Of a DNA stretch of 64,000 bases, positions 25,264-33,962 are shown piece by piece. The stretch spans positions 1 through 64,000 of the forward strand of contig CAYGQE010000009.1 in assembly GCA_964351995.1 (NCBI GenBank), written 5' to 3'. Below the pieces are notes generated by a model. It searched no databases and was not told the DNA's origin. It saw only the letters and a list, made by a program, of their open reading frames with translations. The position numbers were made by a program, and so were the translations under genes. This DNA comes from SZUA-35 sp964351995. GTDB lineage: Bacteria > Actinomycetota > Acidimicrobiia > Acidimicrobiales > SZUA-35. The first letter of the stretch is position 1, and each line of letters opens with the position of its first letter.

Positions 25264-27414
25264 TCAGTCGAAGGGACTCCAAGAACTGGAGCTGAGGTCG
25301 TCGAGGTCGTTCTTCTGGACACCGACGTCAGAGATGGTGAAGATCGCATCGCCAATGACGATTGATCGCTGGATCTCAGGTTGGTAGCTCCAGCAGTAGT
25401 CGTCAAACGGCGGGCTTTCCGGGGCGATGCTGTCAGTGGCCGGAGCGTCTTCGGCAAACGAGGCCTCAGCGTCCTCGCCTGCATCTTGCTCGACTTCGAG
25501 CTCTTCTTCGAGGTAGTACGACTCGCACTCGCTGTTGACCGGGTGGCCAAGGCGTGCGATCTCGGTGAGGGTGTTGTCGTTGTTGACCTGGACGAGCACG
25601 GCGGTGGCGGAGTTGCGTTCCTCACCGGTCTCTTCGTTGTAGTTCCAGGAAGATACCGGGATCACGGCGAGCTTGCGCTCACCCCAGAAGAGGAAGGACT
25701 TCGGGTCCCACTCGACGCTCGAGTAGCTGTTTTCGCCGAAGTCGACTTGGTCGACTCGCTGCGGATCAGTCAGGTCGCCCACATCGAACAGTGAGGCCTG
25801 AGCGCCGGTGGTGAAGCCTTCGTCCGATGCGTCCTGGCCGATGCCGAGGAGCAAACCCTCGCCCACGGGGTGGAGGTAGGTGGAGAAGCCAGGGATCTTG
25901 AGCTCACCGAGGACGGTGGGGTTGGTCGGGTCGGAAAGATCAACAGTGTAGAGCGGATCGATCTGGCGGAAGGTGACGACGTAGCCGACATCGCCCATGA
26001 ACCGGACGGCGAAGATCTGCTCGCCCTTGCCGAGGCCGTCGACGAAGCCGACCTGCACGAGTTCGTCGCCCTGCTCTTCCAACACGGTGACCATGCTCTG
26101 GCTTTGCTCGTCTCGGTCCCACGCCGAGCCGTCGGTGGTGGCGACTCGGAGGAAACCCTCGTGTTCGCTCAGGCTGTACTGGCTCAGCAGACTGCCAACG
26201 ACGGAGCCGGAGGCCACGTAGTCGGTCGAGCCGACCTCACTGATGTCGAAGGTGTGCATCGACGTCGTGTAATCCTCGTCCGACTCGACCAGTTCGCCGG
26301 TGTCCCAGTCCCACTCGGGGTAGCGATTGCTGGCCACGGTCAGGCGGTCGGTCGACGCGTAGACGGTCTGGCCGTCGCTGAGCACGCCGAGTGAATCGTT
26401 GATCGACAAGCCGTCATCGATGTCGACGGTGAGGATGGTGAGTGCACCGAATCCGGAGAACTCCGTGGGGATGTACATGTCGGTGCAATCGAAGGCCTGG
26501 CCTTCGGAAACGACTTCACCATCGCTGGACTGGCGGAAGGTGGGGATCCATTGCTCGATGGTCGACTGGTCGATGATCTCGCGATTGGCCCGCTCGGCGG
26601 CGTCTTCTGCCCCCTGGTTCGAGGGGAACAGGAAGTCGAAGTTGCCGAGCCCTGAGGTGGTGACGATGCGGATCGACCCGTCGACTTCACGAGCAGACAA
26701 GTAGCTGCCCTCGATTTCGACCGTGGCGCCGATGTCGCCGGTGGTCAGATCGACCTCGGTCAGTTTCGAGGTGCTGACACCGTTCGGGCGGAAGCTGCTG
26801 CTGGCGCTGTCGGCCAGGAACGCTTGGCTCGACCAGGCGTTGGAGAGGAGGAGGACGCTGTCGCCGACGAGGAACATCTCAGCGCCCCACGAATCGTCGT
26901 CGAGCTTGATCGACCGAGTCAGTTCAGGCTCGTCGCCGGTGACGTCGAAGACCTCGATCGAGTTGCCTCGCATGATGATGAGGCGATTGCCGTCGGTCTT
27001 GACCCTGTCGGCTTCCTCGACGTTGGCTTCTTGGTTGTTTGTTCCCGAGAAGCTGTCGCTGCCGTCTTCGCTGTTCTGCACAGTCGTGGCAGGGGCAGAG
27101 GTGTCAGCAGCGGATTCCTCCATGGCATCGTCGGACATGGCCTCCATTTCCATGACAATGCCGCCACCCCAATAGCCATCACCGTTGAAGCCGTACGGAC
27201 CAACACGCTCGATTCCCTCTGCGATGAGGTGATCCAGAAGCGCGTCGCAGGAGTCAGCGAGTTCGAGTCGGGCGGAGGTGAGCACGATGTCGGCACTCGA
27301 CAAGTCGGTGCCAGGGGTGGCGGTGCTGTCACCGTCGTCGGTGACGCAAGCGCCGGCGAGGAGGGTCAGCGCGAGGGCGCCGGGAAGGAATCGAGATCGG
27401 AAGTGAGCAGCCAT
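25264..27414 (-). CDS. Secreted beta-propeller lipoprotein
   Basis: 716 residues. The signal peptide ends in a lipobox, LTLLAGAC (Cys 23), so it is probably tethered outside the membrane. The body matches the bacterial secreted C-terminal beta-propeller family distantly related to WD40: repeated blocks such as EADRVKTDGNRLIIMRG, then VFDVTGDEPELTRSI, VDLSDPTNPTVLGELKIPGF and an acidic insert near residue 660. Function unknown; such proteins are usually envelope-associated. The start lies just upstream of the assembly gap and repeat. Confidence 0.85.
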   Translation of the reverse strand: MAAHFRSRFLPGALALTLLAGACVTDDGDSTATPGTDLSSADIVLTSARLELADSCDALLDHLIAEGIERVGPYGFNGDGYWGGGIVMEMEAMSDDAMEESAADTSAPATTVQNSEDGSDSFSGTNNQEANVEEADRVKTDGNRLIIMRGNSIEVFDVTGDEPELTRSIKLDDDSWGAEMFLVGDSVLLLSNAWSSQAFLADSASSSFRPNGVSTSKLTEVDLTTGDIGATVEIEGSYLSAREVDGSIRIVTTSGLGNFDFLFPSNQGAEDAAERANREIIDQSTIEQWIPTFRQSSDGEVVSEGQAFDCTDMYIPTEFSGFGALTILTVDIDDGLSINDSLGVLSDGQTVYASTDRLTVASNRYPEWDWDTGELVESDEDYTTSMHTFDISEVGSTDYVASGSVVGSLLSQYSLSEHEGFLRVATTDGSAWDRDEQSQSMVTVLEEQGDELVQVGFVDGLGKGEQIFAVRFMGDVGYVVTFRQIDPLYTVDLSDPTNPTVLGELKIPGFSTYLHPVGEGLLLGIGQDASDEGFTTGAQASLFDVGDLTDPQRVDQVDFGENSYSSVEWDPKSFLFWGERKLAVIPVSSWNYNEETGEERNSATAVLVQVNNDNTLTEIARLGHPVNSECESYYLEEELEVEQDAGEDAEASFAEDAPATDSIAPESPPFDDYCWSYQPEIQRSIVIGDAIFTISDVGVQKNDLDDLSSSSWSPFD

Positions 27415-27434
27415 GGTGAATCAGACGAAGCATC

Positions 27435-27489
27435 GGCAGAACTGGTTCCCGGCCCCATCGATGTCACCGTTTCGTCATGTATCGGGGTC
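27435..27489 (+). repeat. 55-base repeat, left copy, abutting the gap
   Basis: Identical to 27590-27644. It ends precisely at the first N. A repeat of this length on both sides of a fixed-size N run is the usual mark of two contig ends that share an assembler overlap. Confidence 0.85.
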
Positions 27490-27589
27490 NNNNNNNNNNN
27501 NNNNNNNNNNNNNNNNNNNNNNNNNNNNNNNNNNNNNNNNNNNNNNNNNNNNNNNNNNNNNNNNNNNNNNNNNNNNNNNNNNNNNNNNN
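27490..27589. other. Assembly gap (100 N)
   Basis: Exactly 100 undetermined bases, a conventional placeholder for a gap of unknown length. Because both flanks are the same 55 bases, the true gap may be zero, negative or a collapsed repeat. The 5' region of the beta-propeller lipoprotein gene is therefore uncertain beyond 27414. Confidence 0.98.
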
Positions 27590-27644
27590 GGCAGAACTGG
27601 TTCCCGGCCCCATCGATGTCACCGTTTCGTCATGTATCGGGGTC
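27590..27644 (+). repeat. 55-base repeat, right copy
   Basis: Same 55 bases as 27435-27489, starting at the first base after the N run. It ends in TGTATCGGGGTC, and a similar TGTATCGGGGTC recurs at once at 27648-27659, hinting at a local repeat array that broke the assembly. Confidence 0.85.
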
Positions 27645-27653
27645 CCGTGTATC

Positions 27654-27736
27654 GGGGTCAGGTCCCCCCAAGCACAAGTCTGCGGCCGACGAACGCGGGC
27701 GCTGTGCTCGACTTGTGCTTGGGGGGACCTGACCCC
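27654..27736. repeat. 27-base perfect inverted repeat with 29-base spacer
   Basis: The left arm (27654-27680) starts GGGGTCAGGTCCCCCCAAGC; the right arm (27710-27736) is its exact reverse complement. Further short GTGACCCCAGGTTCCG units follow at 27735-27765. The structure is REP/BIME-like or a decayed insertion-sequence remnant, placed 3' of leuD. It could also act as the leuCD transcription end. Confidence 0.8.
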
Positions 27737-27766
27737 AGGTTCCGTGACCCCAGGTTCCGCCCGGGT

Positions 27767-28348
27767 TCAGAGCCAGACGGGGCGCTTGGCTTCGAAGTCG
27801 CCGATGGCGTCGACGTGTTGCATCGAGATGCCGATGTCGTCGAGGCCTTCGAGGAACCGGGTGCGAGTGGCGTCGTCGAGAGGGAAGGACTCATCGAGCC
27901 CGATCGCAGGCGCTTCGATCGTGCGACGATCGACGTCGATCGTGATCTCGAGTTCGGGATCAGCAGTGACCGCATCGATCAACGTACGGCCCACCTCATC
28001 ACTCACGACGACAGGTACCAGCCCGTTCTTGGTCGAATTGTTGCGGAAGATGTCGCCGAAACGAGGACTGATCACGGCCTGGAAGCCGTACTGCTGGATG
28101 GCCCAGACGGCGTGCTCGCGCGAACTGCCGACACCGAAGTTGGGGCCGGCCAGCAAGATGTTGGCTGCGGAGTACTGCTCCTGGTTGAGGACGAAGCTGG
28201 GCTCGTCGCGCCACTCGGAGAAGAGGCCCTTCTCGAAGCCAGTGCGTTCGACCTGCTTGAGCCAGTCGGACGGGATGATCTGATCGGTGTCGACGTCGGA
28301 GCGGTCGAGGGGGACGGCCCGGCCGGTGACGATGCGTACTGCTTCCAT
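27767..28348 (-). CDS. leuD: 3-isopropylmalate dehydratase small subunit
   Basis: 193 residues, swivelling domain of the LeuCD aconitase-type enzyme that isomerises 2- and 3-isopropylmalate; with citramalate synthase present it may also serve citraconate hydration for isoleucine. Motifs: VDTDQIIPSDWLK, FVLNQEQYSAANILLAGPNF, and the substrate-binding GVGSSREHAVWAI. It follows leuC by 50 bases on one transcript. The 3' side holds the repeats described above. Confidence 0.95.
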   Translation of the reverse strand: MEAVRIVTGRAVPLDRSDVDTDQIIPSDWLKQVERTGFEKGLFSEWRDEPSFVLNQEQYSAANILLAGPNFGVGSSREHAVWAIQQYGFQAVISPRFGDIFRNNSTKNGLVPVVVSDEVGRTLIDAVTADPELEITIDVDRRTIEAPAIGLDESFPLDDATRTRFLEGLDDIGISMQHVDAIGDFEAKRPVWL

Positions 28349-28398
28349 GTCGTTGCTTTCGTTCGTTCGAGTGAGGTGCGACGGTCAGAGCGTCGGGA

Positions 28399-29811
28399 TC
28401 AGGTGAGATCGGTTGGTGCGGCGAAACGGCCAGCAATGGCGGTTGCAGCAGCAACCTCGGGGGAGACGAGATGAGTGCGTCCGCCTCGGCCCTGCCGCCC
28501 TTCGAAGTTGCGGTTGCTGGTGGAGGCCGAGCGTTCGCCCACGGTGAGCTTGTCTGGGTTCATGGCCAGGCACATCGAGCAACCAGGCTCACGCCAGTCG
28601 AACCCGGCCTCGATGAAGATCGTGTCGAGGCCCTCTTCGATGGCTTGTGCCTTCACGGCAAATGATCCGGGCACCACCAGCGTGCGAACGCCATCGGCAA
28701 CCGTACGGCCCTTGGCCACCGCGGCTGCGGCCCGAAGGTCTTCGATGCGACTGTTGGTGCACGAGCCGATGAAGACAGTGTCGACGGGAATGTCGCTGAA
28801 CGGCGTGCCGGCGGTGAGGCCCATGTAGTCGAGGGCTCGCTCGGCAGCGTTTCGCTCCGAGGCGTCGTCGAAGCTGGCGGGGTCTGGCACCGAGGCAGAC
28901 AGCGGAGCAACCTGACCGGGGTTGGTGCCCCAGCTGATGAAAGGGGCGATCGAGGTGGCGTCGATGATGACTTCGGTGTCGTAGGTGGCGCCCGGATCGC
29001 TGGGGAGAGTCTTCCAGTCGGCGACGGCGGCTTCCCAATCAGCACCCTTCGGGCTGTTCTCTCGACCCTCGAGGTAGTCGAACGTGACCTGGTCGGGTTC
29101 GATCATGCCGGCCTTGGCGCCAGCCTCGATGCTCATGTTGCAGACCGTCATGCGGCCTTCCATCGAGAGGTTGCGGATGGCTTCGCCGCGGTACTCGACG
29201 ATGTGGCCGATGCCGCCGCCGGTGCCGATGACGCCGATGATGGCCAGGATGAGATCCTTGGCCGTGGCTCCTTCGCCCAACGCGCCCTCGACGGTGATCG
29301 CCATCGTCTTGGGGCGCACCTGGGGCAGAGTCTGCGTGGCCAGGACGTGTTCGACCTCGCTGGTGCCGATGCCGAACGCCAAGGCGCCGAACGCTCCGTG
29401 TGTCGCTGTGTGGCTGTCGCCGCAGACGACGGTCATGCCCGGACGGGTGAGGCCCTGCTCTGGGCCGATGACGTGCACGATGCCCTGGCCCGGTGAGCCC
29501 ATCGGGTGGTTTTTGATGCCGAACTCCGCGGTGTTGGCTCGAAGCGTGTCGATCTGCTTGGCGCTGATCGGGTCGGCGATGGGTTCGTCGATGTTCTCGG
29601 TTGGGACGTTGTGGTCCTCGGTCGCAATCGTCAGATCAGGACGGCGGACCTTGCGGCCGTTGATGCGCAGGCCGTCGAAGGCCTGTGGGCTGGTGACCTC
29701 GTGAACGAGATGGAGGTCGATGTAGAGAAGATCGGGGTCGCCGTTGGTTCCTTGGTGAACCACGTGCCGATCCCACAACTTGTCTGCCAGGGTGCGAGGA
29801 GCAGATGTCAC
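28399..29811 (-). CDS. leuC: 3-isopropylmalate dehydratase large subunit
   Basis: 470 residues. The catalytic subunit carries the [4Fe-4S] cluster; cysteine ligands are expected in VFIGSCTNSRIEDL and in EPGCSMCLAMNPD. Also seen: TVVCGDSHTATHGAFGALAF and RPDLTIATEDHNVPT. Acts in leucine synthesis in the cytosol. GTG start 29811 with AAGGA upstream. Divergent from the NdgR-type regulator, as is usual in actinobacteria, so it is probably controlled by that regulator through the 73-base intergenic region. Confidence 0.96.
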   Translation of the reverse strand: MTSAPRTLADKLWDRHVVHQGTNGDPDLLYIDLHLVHEVTSPQAFDGLRINGRKVRRPDLTIATEDHNVPTENIDEPIADPISAKQIDTLRANTAEFGIKNHPMGSPGQGIVHVIGPEQGLTRPGMTVVCGDSHTATHGAFGALAFGIGTSEVEHVLATQTLPQVRPKTMAITVEGALGEGATAKDLILAIIGVIGTGGGIGHIVEYRGEAIRNLSMEGRMTVCNMSIEAGAKAGMIEPDQVTFDYLEGRENSPKGADWEAAVADWKTLPSDPGATYDTEVIIDATSIAPFISWGTNPGQVAPLSASVPDPASFDDASERNAAERALDYMGLTAGTPFSDIPVDTVFIGSCTNSRIEDLRAAAAVAKGRTVADGVRTLVVPGSFAVKAQAIEEGLDTIFIEAGFDWREPGCSMCLAMNPDKLTVGERSASTSNRNFEGRQGRGGRTHLVSPEVAAATAIAGRFAAPTDLT

Positions 29812-29884
29812 GAGTGTTGAGTCCTTCTGGCGTCGAGAGAGCCGTCGTTTTGAATCTCATATAGTGAGCAGATAGTCTCACCAG
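29812..29884. promoter_or_regulatory. Divergent leuC / ndgR-type control region
   Basis: 73 bases between divergent starts. Plus-strand -10 TATAGT (29860-29865) lies 19 bases before the regulator's ATG. Overlapping half-sites TCTCA-TATAG-TGAGC and TGAGC-AGATAG-TCTCA (29855-29880) give an operator-like dyad over that -10, fitting autoregulation and leuCD control. AAGGA serves leuC on the minus strand. No leader peptide is seen. Confidence 0.55.
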
Positions 29885-30574
29885 ATGGACACCACGATAA
29901 GCGGCGTTGGCGTGATTGACAAGTCGATGGCCGTGATCGATGCGTTGGCGCAGGGTCCGTGCACCACAGCCGAGCTCGTCGCTCGAACCGGCATCACGCG
30001 GGCCACGGTCCACCGATTGGCATCGGCGCTCGAAGCTCACGGCTTGGTCCGTCGCAGCGATGATGGACGCTTCGCTCTCGGCTATCGCTTTGTCGCTCTG
30101 GCGCGAACCGTTGATGGGCTCGGCGTTTTGTGTGATGTCGCTCGGCCCCACCTTCGAGAACTCAGCGAACGAAGTGGGGAGAGCGCACAGCTCTATGTGC
30201 GCGACGGCGCTGATCGCGTGTGTGTCGACGTCGCCGAGTCGGCTCACGGTCTTCGTACCATCGTTGCCGTCGGCGCTCGCCTCACCCTCGAGCGCGGCTC
30301 AGCCGGCCGTGCGCTGATGCAGCCCGAAGCCGGGCTCGCTACTTCGGTGGGTGAACGAGAGCCCGGGGTTGCCTCGGTCAGTGCGCCGATCGTTGATTCC
30401 CGCGGCGCAGCGGTCGCTGCGATCAGTGTGAGTGGCCCGATCGACCGCATGTCGACGTCGCCAGCGGATCGATTCGGTCCGCTGGTGGTGGCCGCGGCGC
30501 GTGCTGTTGGAGCGCAGCTCGAGCCGTCAGGCCTCGATGGCGACGATCTCGACGGTCATCTCGCCGCCGGGTGA
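29885..30574 (+). CDS. IclR-family regulator, NdgR/LtbR type
   Basis: 229 residues. N-terminal winged helix with TTAELVARTGITRATVHRLA and the wing GRFALGYRFVALA; C-terminal IclR effector domain (about 75-215) with GSAGRALM and APIVDSRGAAVAAISVSGP. Position divergent to leuCD matches NdgR/LtbR, which represses or activates leucine and other amino-acid genes in Streptomyces and Corynebacterium; assignment rests on family and context. Its 3' end overlaps the convergent greA by 48 bases. Confidence 0.85.
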   Translation: MDTTISGVGVIDKSMAVIDALAQGPCTTAELVARTGITRATVHRLASALEAHGLVRRSDDGRFALGYRFVALARTVDGLGVLCDVARPHLRELSERSGESAQLYVRDGADRVCVDVAESAHGLRTIVAVGARLTLERGSAGRALMQPEAGLATSVGEREPGVASVSAPIVDSRGAAVAAISVSGPIDRMSTSPADRFGPLVVAAARAVGAQLEPSGLDGDDLDGHLAAG

Positions 30575-30997
30575 GGCGTAGCTGACCTTCTCGCCGGGCT
30601 TGCCGCCGATGAGTGCCTGGCCCATCGGGGAACCAGGAGACATGACGAGAATGCCTTCGCGTCGTTCTTCGATCGAGCCGAGCAGAAACTTCTCGACGTC
30701 GTCATCGCCTGCGTACCTGACCGATACGACACAGCCGGAGCGAACCTCGTCGAGACCACCGTCGGCTTCGACGATCGTGCAGTTCTCGATCAGGCCAGCC
30801 AAATGGATGATGCGGCCTTCCATCTTGCCCTGTTCTTCTTTGGCCGCGTGGTAGTCGCCGTTCTCCGAGAGGTCGCCGAGCTCCCGAGCGGTCTCGATCT
30901 TCTTGGCGATCTCGATCCGACCGCGCGTGGTCAGGTCGCCGTGTTCTGCGGCAAGCCTGTCGAAGGCTTCTTGTGAGAGCTCATACATTCCGGGCAC
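30527..30997 (-). CDS. greA: Transcription elongation factor GreA
   Basis: 156 residues. N-terminal coiled-coil that enters the RNA polymerase secondary channel, with the acidic tip in ARELGDLSENGDYHAAKEEQ, and a C-terminal FKBP-like domain ending in PGGEMTVEIVAIEA. It rescues backtracked polymerase by stimulating RNA cleavage. GTG 30997 is six bases after TAACCT on the minus strand, a leaderless arrangement that supports this start over the internal ATG at 30988. Confidence 0.95.
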   Translation of the reverse strand: MPGMYELSQEAFDRLAAEHGDLTTRGRIEIAKKIETARELGDLSENGDYHAAKEEQGKMEGRIIHLAGLIENCTIVEADGGLDEVRSGCVVSVRYAGDDDVEKFLLGSIEERREGILVMSPGSPMGQALIGGKPGEKVSYASPGGEMTVEIVAIEA

Positions 30998-31079
30998 TCT
31001 GCGAGGTTAGGTCCTGAGAGGAACGCCAACAGCGCTGGGGGAGAAAAACTGCGATCCGATGATCTTTGGCGACGCGACG

Positions 31080-31643
31080 TCAGCGGCGCTTTCGCCTGCT
31101 CGTCTTCTGCTTTGCGTTCAGAGCGAAGCCTGTTTGGAGCGTGGCGAACATGCCGGAGATCCAGGCGATCATCGTGCCGGGTTGGGTCAGACGGTCGCGA
31201 ACCAACTCGGTCTGCAATTCGTAGAAGTCGGGCCGCTGGCCAAAGACCAGCAAGAAGTCACGAGACTCGATGAAGAAGGCCGTGATGAACACCGTGAGGA
31301 TGTAGAAGATCAGCGAGATGGTTGCCCGCACGTCGCTGTGGTTTGCTCCTGTGCCGAGTCGGACGGCGACCGAGATCAGCACGCCGACGGGAACCGCCAG
31401 CCACGGTGAGGTCACCACGTCTCTGCTCTCGTACAGGTACCAGACGAGGCCCGTCATCACCGACATTGCCAGCGCTGCGACCGATCCCGTGATTGCGTCA
31501 GCATCCTCGCGGATGGGGACCACATTGACGGCGCGAGTCTTCAGCAAGGGCGTGCTGTCCGCTCCGCCCGCCTCGTTTTCGGCCTCGACCCAGGTGTCCG
31601 GGATCGACTTCATGGAAAATGTGGTGGAATCGATGTCCGTCAT
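31080..31643 (-). CDS. Four-pass integral membrane protein
   Basis: 187 residues. Four hydrophobic segments: about residue 54 (VAALAMSVMTGLVWYLY), 81 (WLAVPVGVLISVAVRLG), 106 (ISLIFYILTVFITAFFI) and 157 (MIAWISGMFATLQTGFAL); a basic tail KQKTSRRKRR. ATG 31643 has AAGGAG seven bases upstream. No family recognised; it stands alone between greA and the divergent leuB. Confidence 0.7.
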   Translation of the reverse strand: MTDIDSTTFSMKSIPDTWVEAENEAGGADSTPLLKTRAVNVVPIREDADAITGSVAALAMSVMTGLVWYLYESRDVVTSPWLAVPVGVLISVAVRLGTGANHSDVRATISLIFYILTVFITAFFIESRDFLLVFGQRPDFYELQTELVRDRLTQPGTMIAWISGMFATLQTGFALNAKQKTSRRKRR

Positions 31644-31854
31644 CTGGACGCTCCTTCTTCCTCGGCTCCAACGGCATCTGAACCGCAGAGCTTGAGGAGC
31701 ATTTCCTGACATCGCGCAGTCGACGGCGGCACGGTCGATCGCTGACACGCTCACGGTCCGTCGCTGGTTAGGCTCAGCCAGCCGCGTGCAGATCGCCGTG
31801 ATCTGTTGGCGGGCACACTCTTGGCAGCAGTCAGACAGCGTTCATCGGAGCATC

Positions 31855-32853
31855 ATGAGCAAGAACAACTACAAGGTCGGTGTCGTCGGCGGCGACGGCA
31901 TCGGTCCGGAAGTGATCACCCAGGGGCTCGCAGTGATCGCTGCGGCAGGGATCGAGTTCGACCAGGTCGACTACGACTTGGGTGGCGCTCGATATCTCGC
32001 TGACGGCACGGTTCTCCCCGACTCGGTGCTCGAAGAGTGGCGCAGCCTCGACGCGATCTACCTCGGTGCCGTGGGAGCACCCGGCGTGCCGCCAGGTGTG
32101 ATCGAACGCGGTCTTTTGCTCAAGATGCGTTTCGAACTCGATCTCTACATCAATCAGCGTCCTTTCAAGCTGCCCGCCACAGACGAACAGCCCGGTCATG
32201 ATTTCGTGGTGGTTCGTGAAAACACCGAGGGCACCTATGCCGGCGAGGGTGGCTTCCTCCGCAAGGGCACGCCACACGAGATCGCCACGCAGGGTTCGGT
32301 CAACACCCGCATGGGTGCCGAGCGGGCGCTTCGGTTTGCCTTCGACCTGGCGGCCAGCCGCCGCAATCACCTCACGCTGGTCCACAAGACCAACGTGCTC
32401 ACCTTCTCGGGTGATCTGTGGGAGCGAACCTTCAACGAGGTTGCAACCGAGTACCCCGACGTGGAAACCGCCTACAACCACGTTGATGCGGCCTGCATCT
32501 ACTTCGTGCAAGATCCTCAGCGCTACGACGTGATCGTCACCGACAACTTGTTCGGTGACATCTTGACCGATCTCGGTGGTGCAGTGTCTGGCGGCATCGG
32601 GCTTGCATCGTCGGCCAACCTCAACCCCGCCGGTGGTGGGCCTTCGATGTTCGAGCCCGTGCACGGCTCGGCGCCTGACATCTCCGGCCAGAACAAGGCC
32701 AACCCCATCGCCGCCATCTACAGCGGCGCGATGATGCTCGATCATCTTGGTGAGACCGAAGCCGCAGCCAAGATTCGTGCGGCGTGCGATGCTTGCACCG
32801 AATTGTCGGGCAGCACCACCGAGATCGGCGCCGCAGTCATCGCTGCGCTCTGA
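31855..32853 (+). CDS. leuB: 3-isopropylmalate dehydrogenase
   Basis: 332 residues, NAD-dependent beta-hydroxyacid oxidative decarboxylase. It converts 3-isopropylmalate to 2-oxoisocaproate; in this setting it may also act on methylmalate. Seen: VGGDGIGPEVI, FELDLYINQRPFKLP, VVRENTEGTYAGEGG, the Lys of LVHKTNVL, VIVTDNLFGDILTDLGG and EPVHGSAPDI. It is short but complete. ATG 31855 has GGAG upstream. It heads a leuB-ilvE-cimA transcript (gaps of 58 and 13 bases). Confidence 0.93.
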   Translation: MSKNNYKVGVVGGDGIGPEVITQGLAVIAAAGIEFDQVDYDLGGARYLADGTVLPDSVLEEWRSLDAIYLGAVGAPGVPPGVIERGLLLKMRFELDLYINQRPFKLPATDEQPGHDFVVVRENTEGTYAGEGGFLRKGTPHEIATQGSVNTRMGAERALRFAFDLAASRRNHLTLVHKTNVLTFSGDLWERTFNEVATEYPDVETAYNHVDAACIYFVQDPQRYDVIVTDNLFGDILTDLGGAVSGGIGLASSANLNPAGGGPSMFEPVHGSAPDISGQNKANPIAAIYSGAMMLDHLGETEAAAKIRAACDACTELSGSTTEIGAAVIAAL

Positions 32854-32911
32854 TCTTTCGCCCGACAGCAACCATCCACACCGACGGACCAAGACACCAC
32901 GAGGCAGCATC

Positions 32912-33949
32912 ATGATCACCAATCCCACAGGAGCATCAGAGGACCCGTTCGTTGCTCCGTTCGGCTCGTTGTTCGGTGACCAGATGACCAAGGCCGTGCT
33001 GGTCGACGGCCAGTTCACATACAGCGGTGCAGCTGAACCGCTTGCTGCACTTTCGCTGCACCCGGCAACGCATGTCTTGCACTACGGCAGCGCCTGCTTC
33101 GAGGGAATGAAGGCTCATCGCCAAGCCGATGGCAGTCTCGCCATCTTCCGTCTCGACGATCACGTCGAGCGCATGCGTCAGAGCATTGGCAAACTGCGGA
33201 TCACCGTGCCCGATGCCTCGCTGGTTCGCCAGGTCATCATCGATGCGGTCGAGGCCAACGCCTCGTTCGCACCTGATGCCCCGGGTTCGCTCTACATCCG
33301 ACCCACCTTCATCGGCACACTCGAGAACATCGGCGCCGCCGCATCGCCCAGTAGCACCGGGCTGCTCTACGTGATCTGCTCGCCCGTTGGTGACTACTTC
33401 GCTGGTGGTGTCCGTCCGTTGACGCTCTACGTCGAGACCACCGTGCCTCGGACCACGCCGCAGTTCGGCATGGTCAAGAGCGGAGCCAACTACGTGATGG
33501 CCCTCGGCCCAACGCTTGATGCCAAGGCGGATCACGGCGCCGACCAAGTGCTGTTCGCCAACCACGATGACATCACTGAGACCGGGGCGGCCAACTTCTT
33601 CCTCATCGAGGATGGGCGCCTGATCACTCGTCAGCTCGATGAGTCGTTCCTTCATGGCGTCACCCGGAACTCGGTCATCGCCATGGCCGCCACGCTTGGC
33701 TACGAGGTCGAGCAGCGACCGATCACGATTGCCGAACTCGACGAGTGGGCGGGTCGGGGCGAGATGTTCTTGTCGGGCACCGCCGCAGTGCTGGCTCCTG
33801 TGGGAACGCTCGTCACCGCTGATGGCTCGGTCACGGTTGGGGATGGTCAGCCGGGCCCAAACACGCTCAAGCTGCGCGAAGCGCTCACCGACCTGCTCAA
33901 CGGCAAGGCCGACGACCCATTCAATTGGCTCACCCCCGTCGAGGGTTGA
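32912..33949 (+). CDS. ilvE: Branched-chain amino acid aminotransferase
   Basis: 345 residues, fold-type IV PLP enzyme that adds the amino group to branched-chain 2-oxo acids. Visible: HYGSACFEGMKAHRQADG, PLP lysine K189 in FGMVKSGANYVMA, ITETGAANFFLIEDG, and the GTAA motif in EMFLSGTAAVLAPVG. Start ATG 32912 follows GAGGCAGC; the open frame extends into leuB and is not used. The large, animal/actinobacterial-type BCAT subgroup fits the length. Confidence 0.93.
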   Translation: MITNPTGASEDPFVAPFGSLFGDQMTKAVLVDGQFTYSGAAEPLAALSLHPATHVLHYGSACFEGMKAHRQADGSLAIFRLDDHVERMRQSIGKLRITVPDASLVRQVIIDAVEANASFAPDAPGSLYIRPTFIGTLENIGAAASPSSTGLLYVICSPVGDYFAGGVRPLTLYVETTVPRTTPQFGMVKSGANYVMALGPTLDAKADHGADQVLFANHDDITETGAANFFLIEDGRLITRQLDESFLHGVTRNSVIAMAATLGYEVEQRPITIAELDEWAGRGEMFLSGTAAVLAPVGTLVTADGSVTVGDGQPGPNTLKLREALTDLLNGKADDPFNWLTPVEG

Positions 33950-33962
33950 GCGAGAGGCAGTC

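Noticed and set aside
26824..28474. Plus-strand open frames crossing the N run
   Set aside because: They run through undetermined bases and antisense to the lipoprotein and leuD genes; no coding features.
29812..29884. Leucine leader peptide attenuator before leuC
   Set aside because: The gap to the divergent regulator is 73 bases with no short Leu-rich frame or alternative hairpins.
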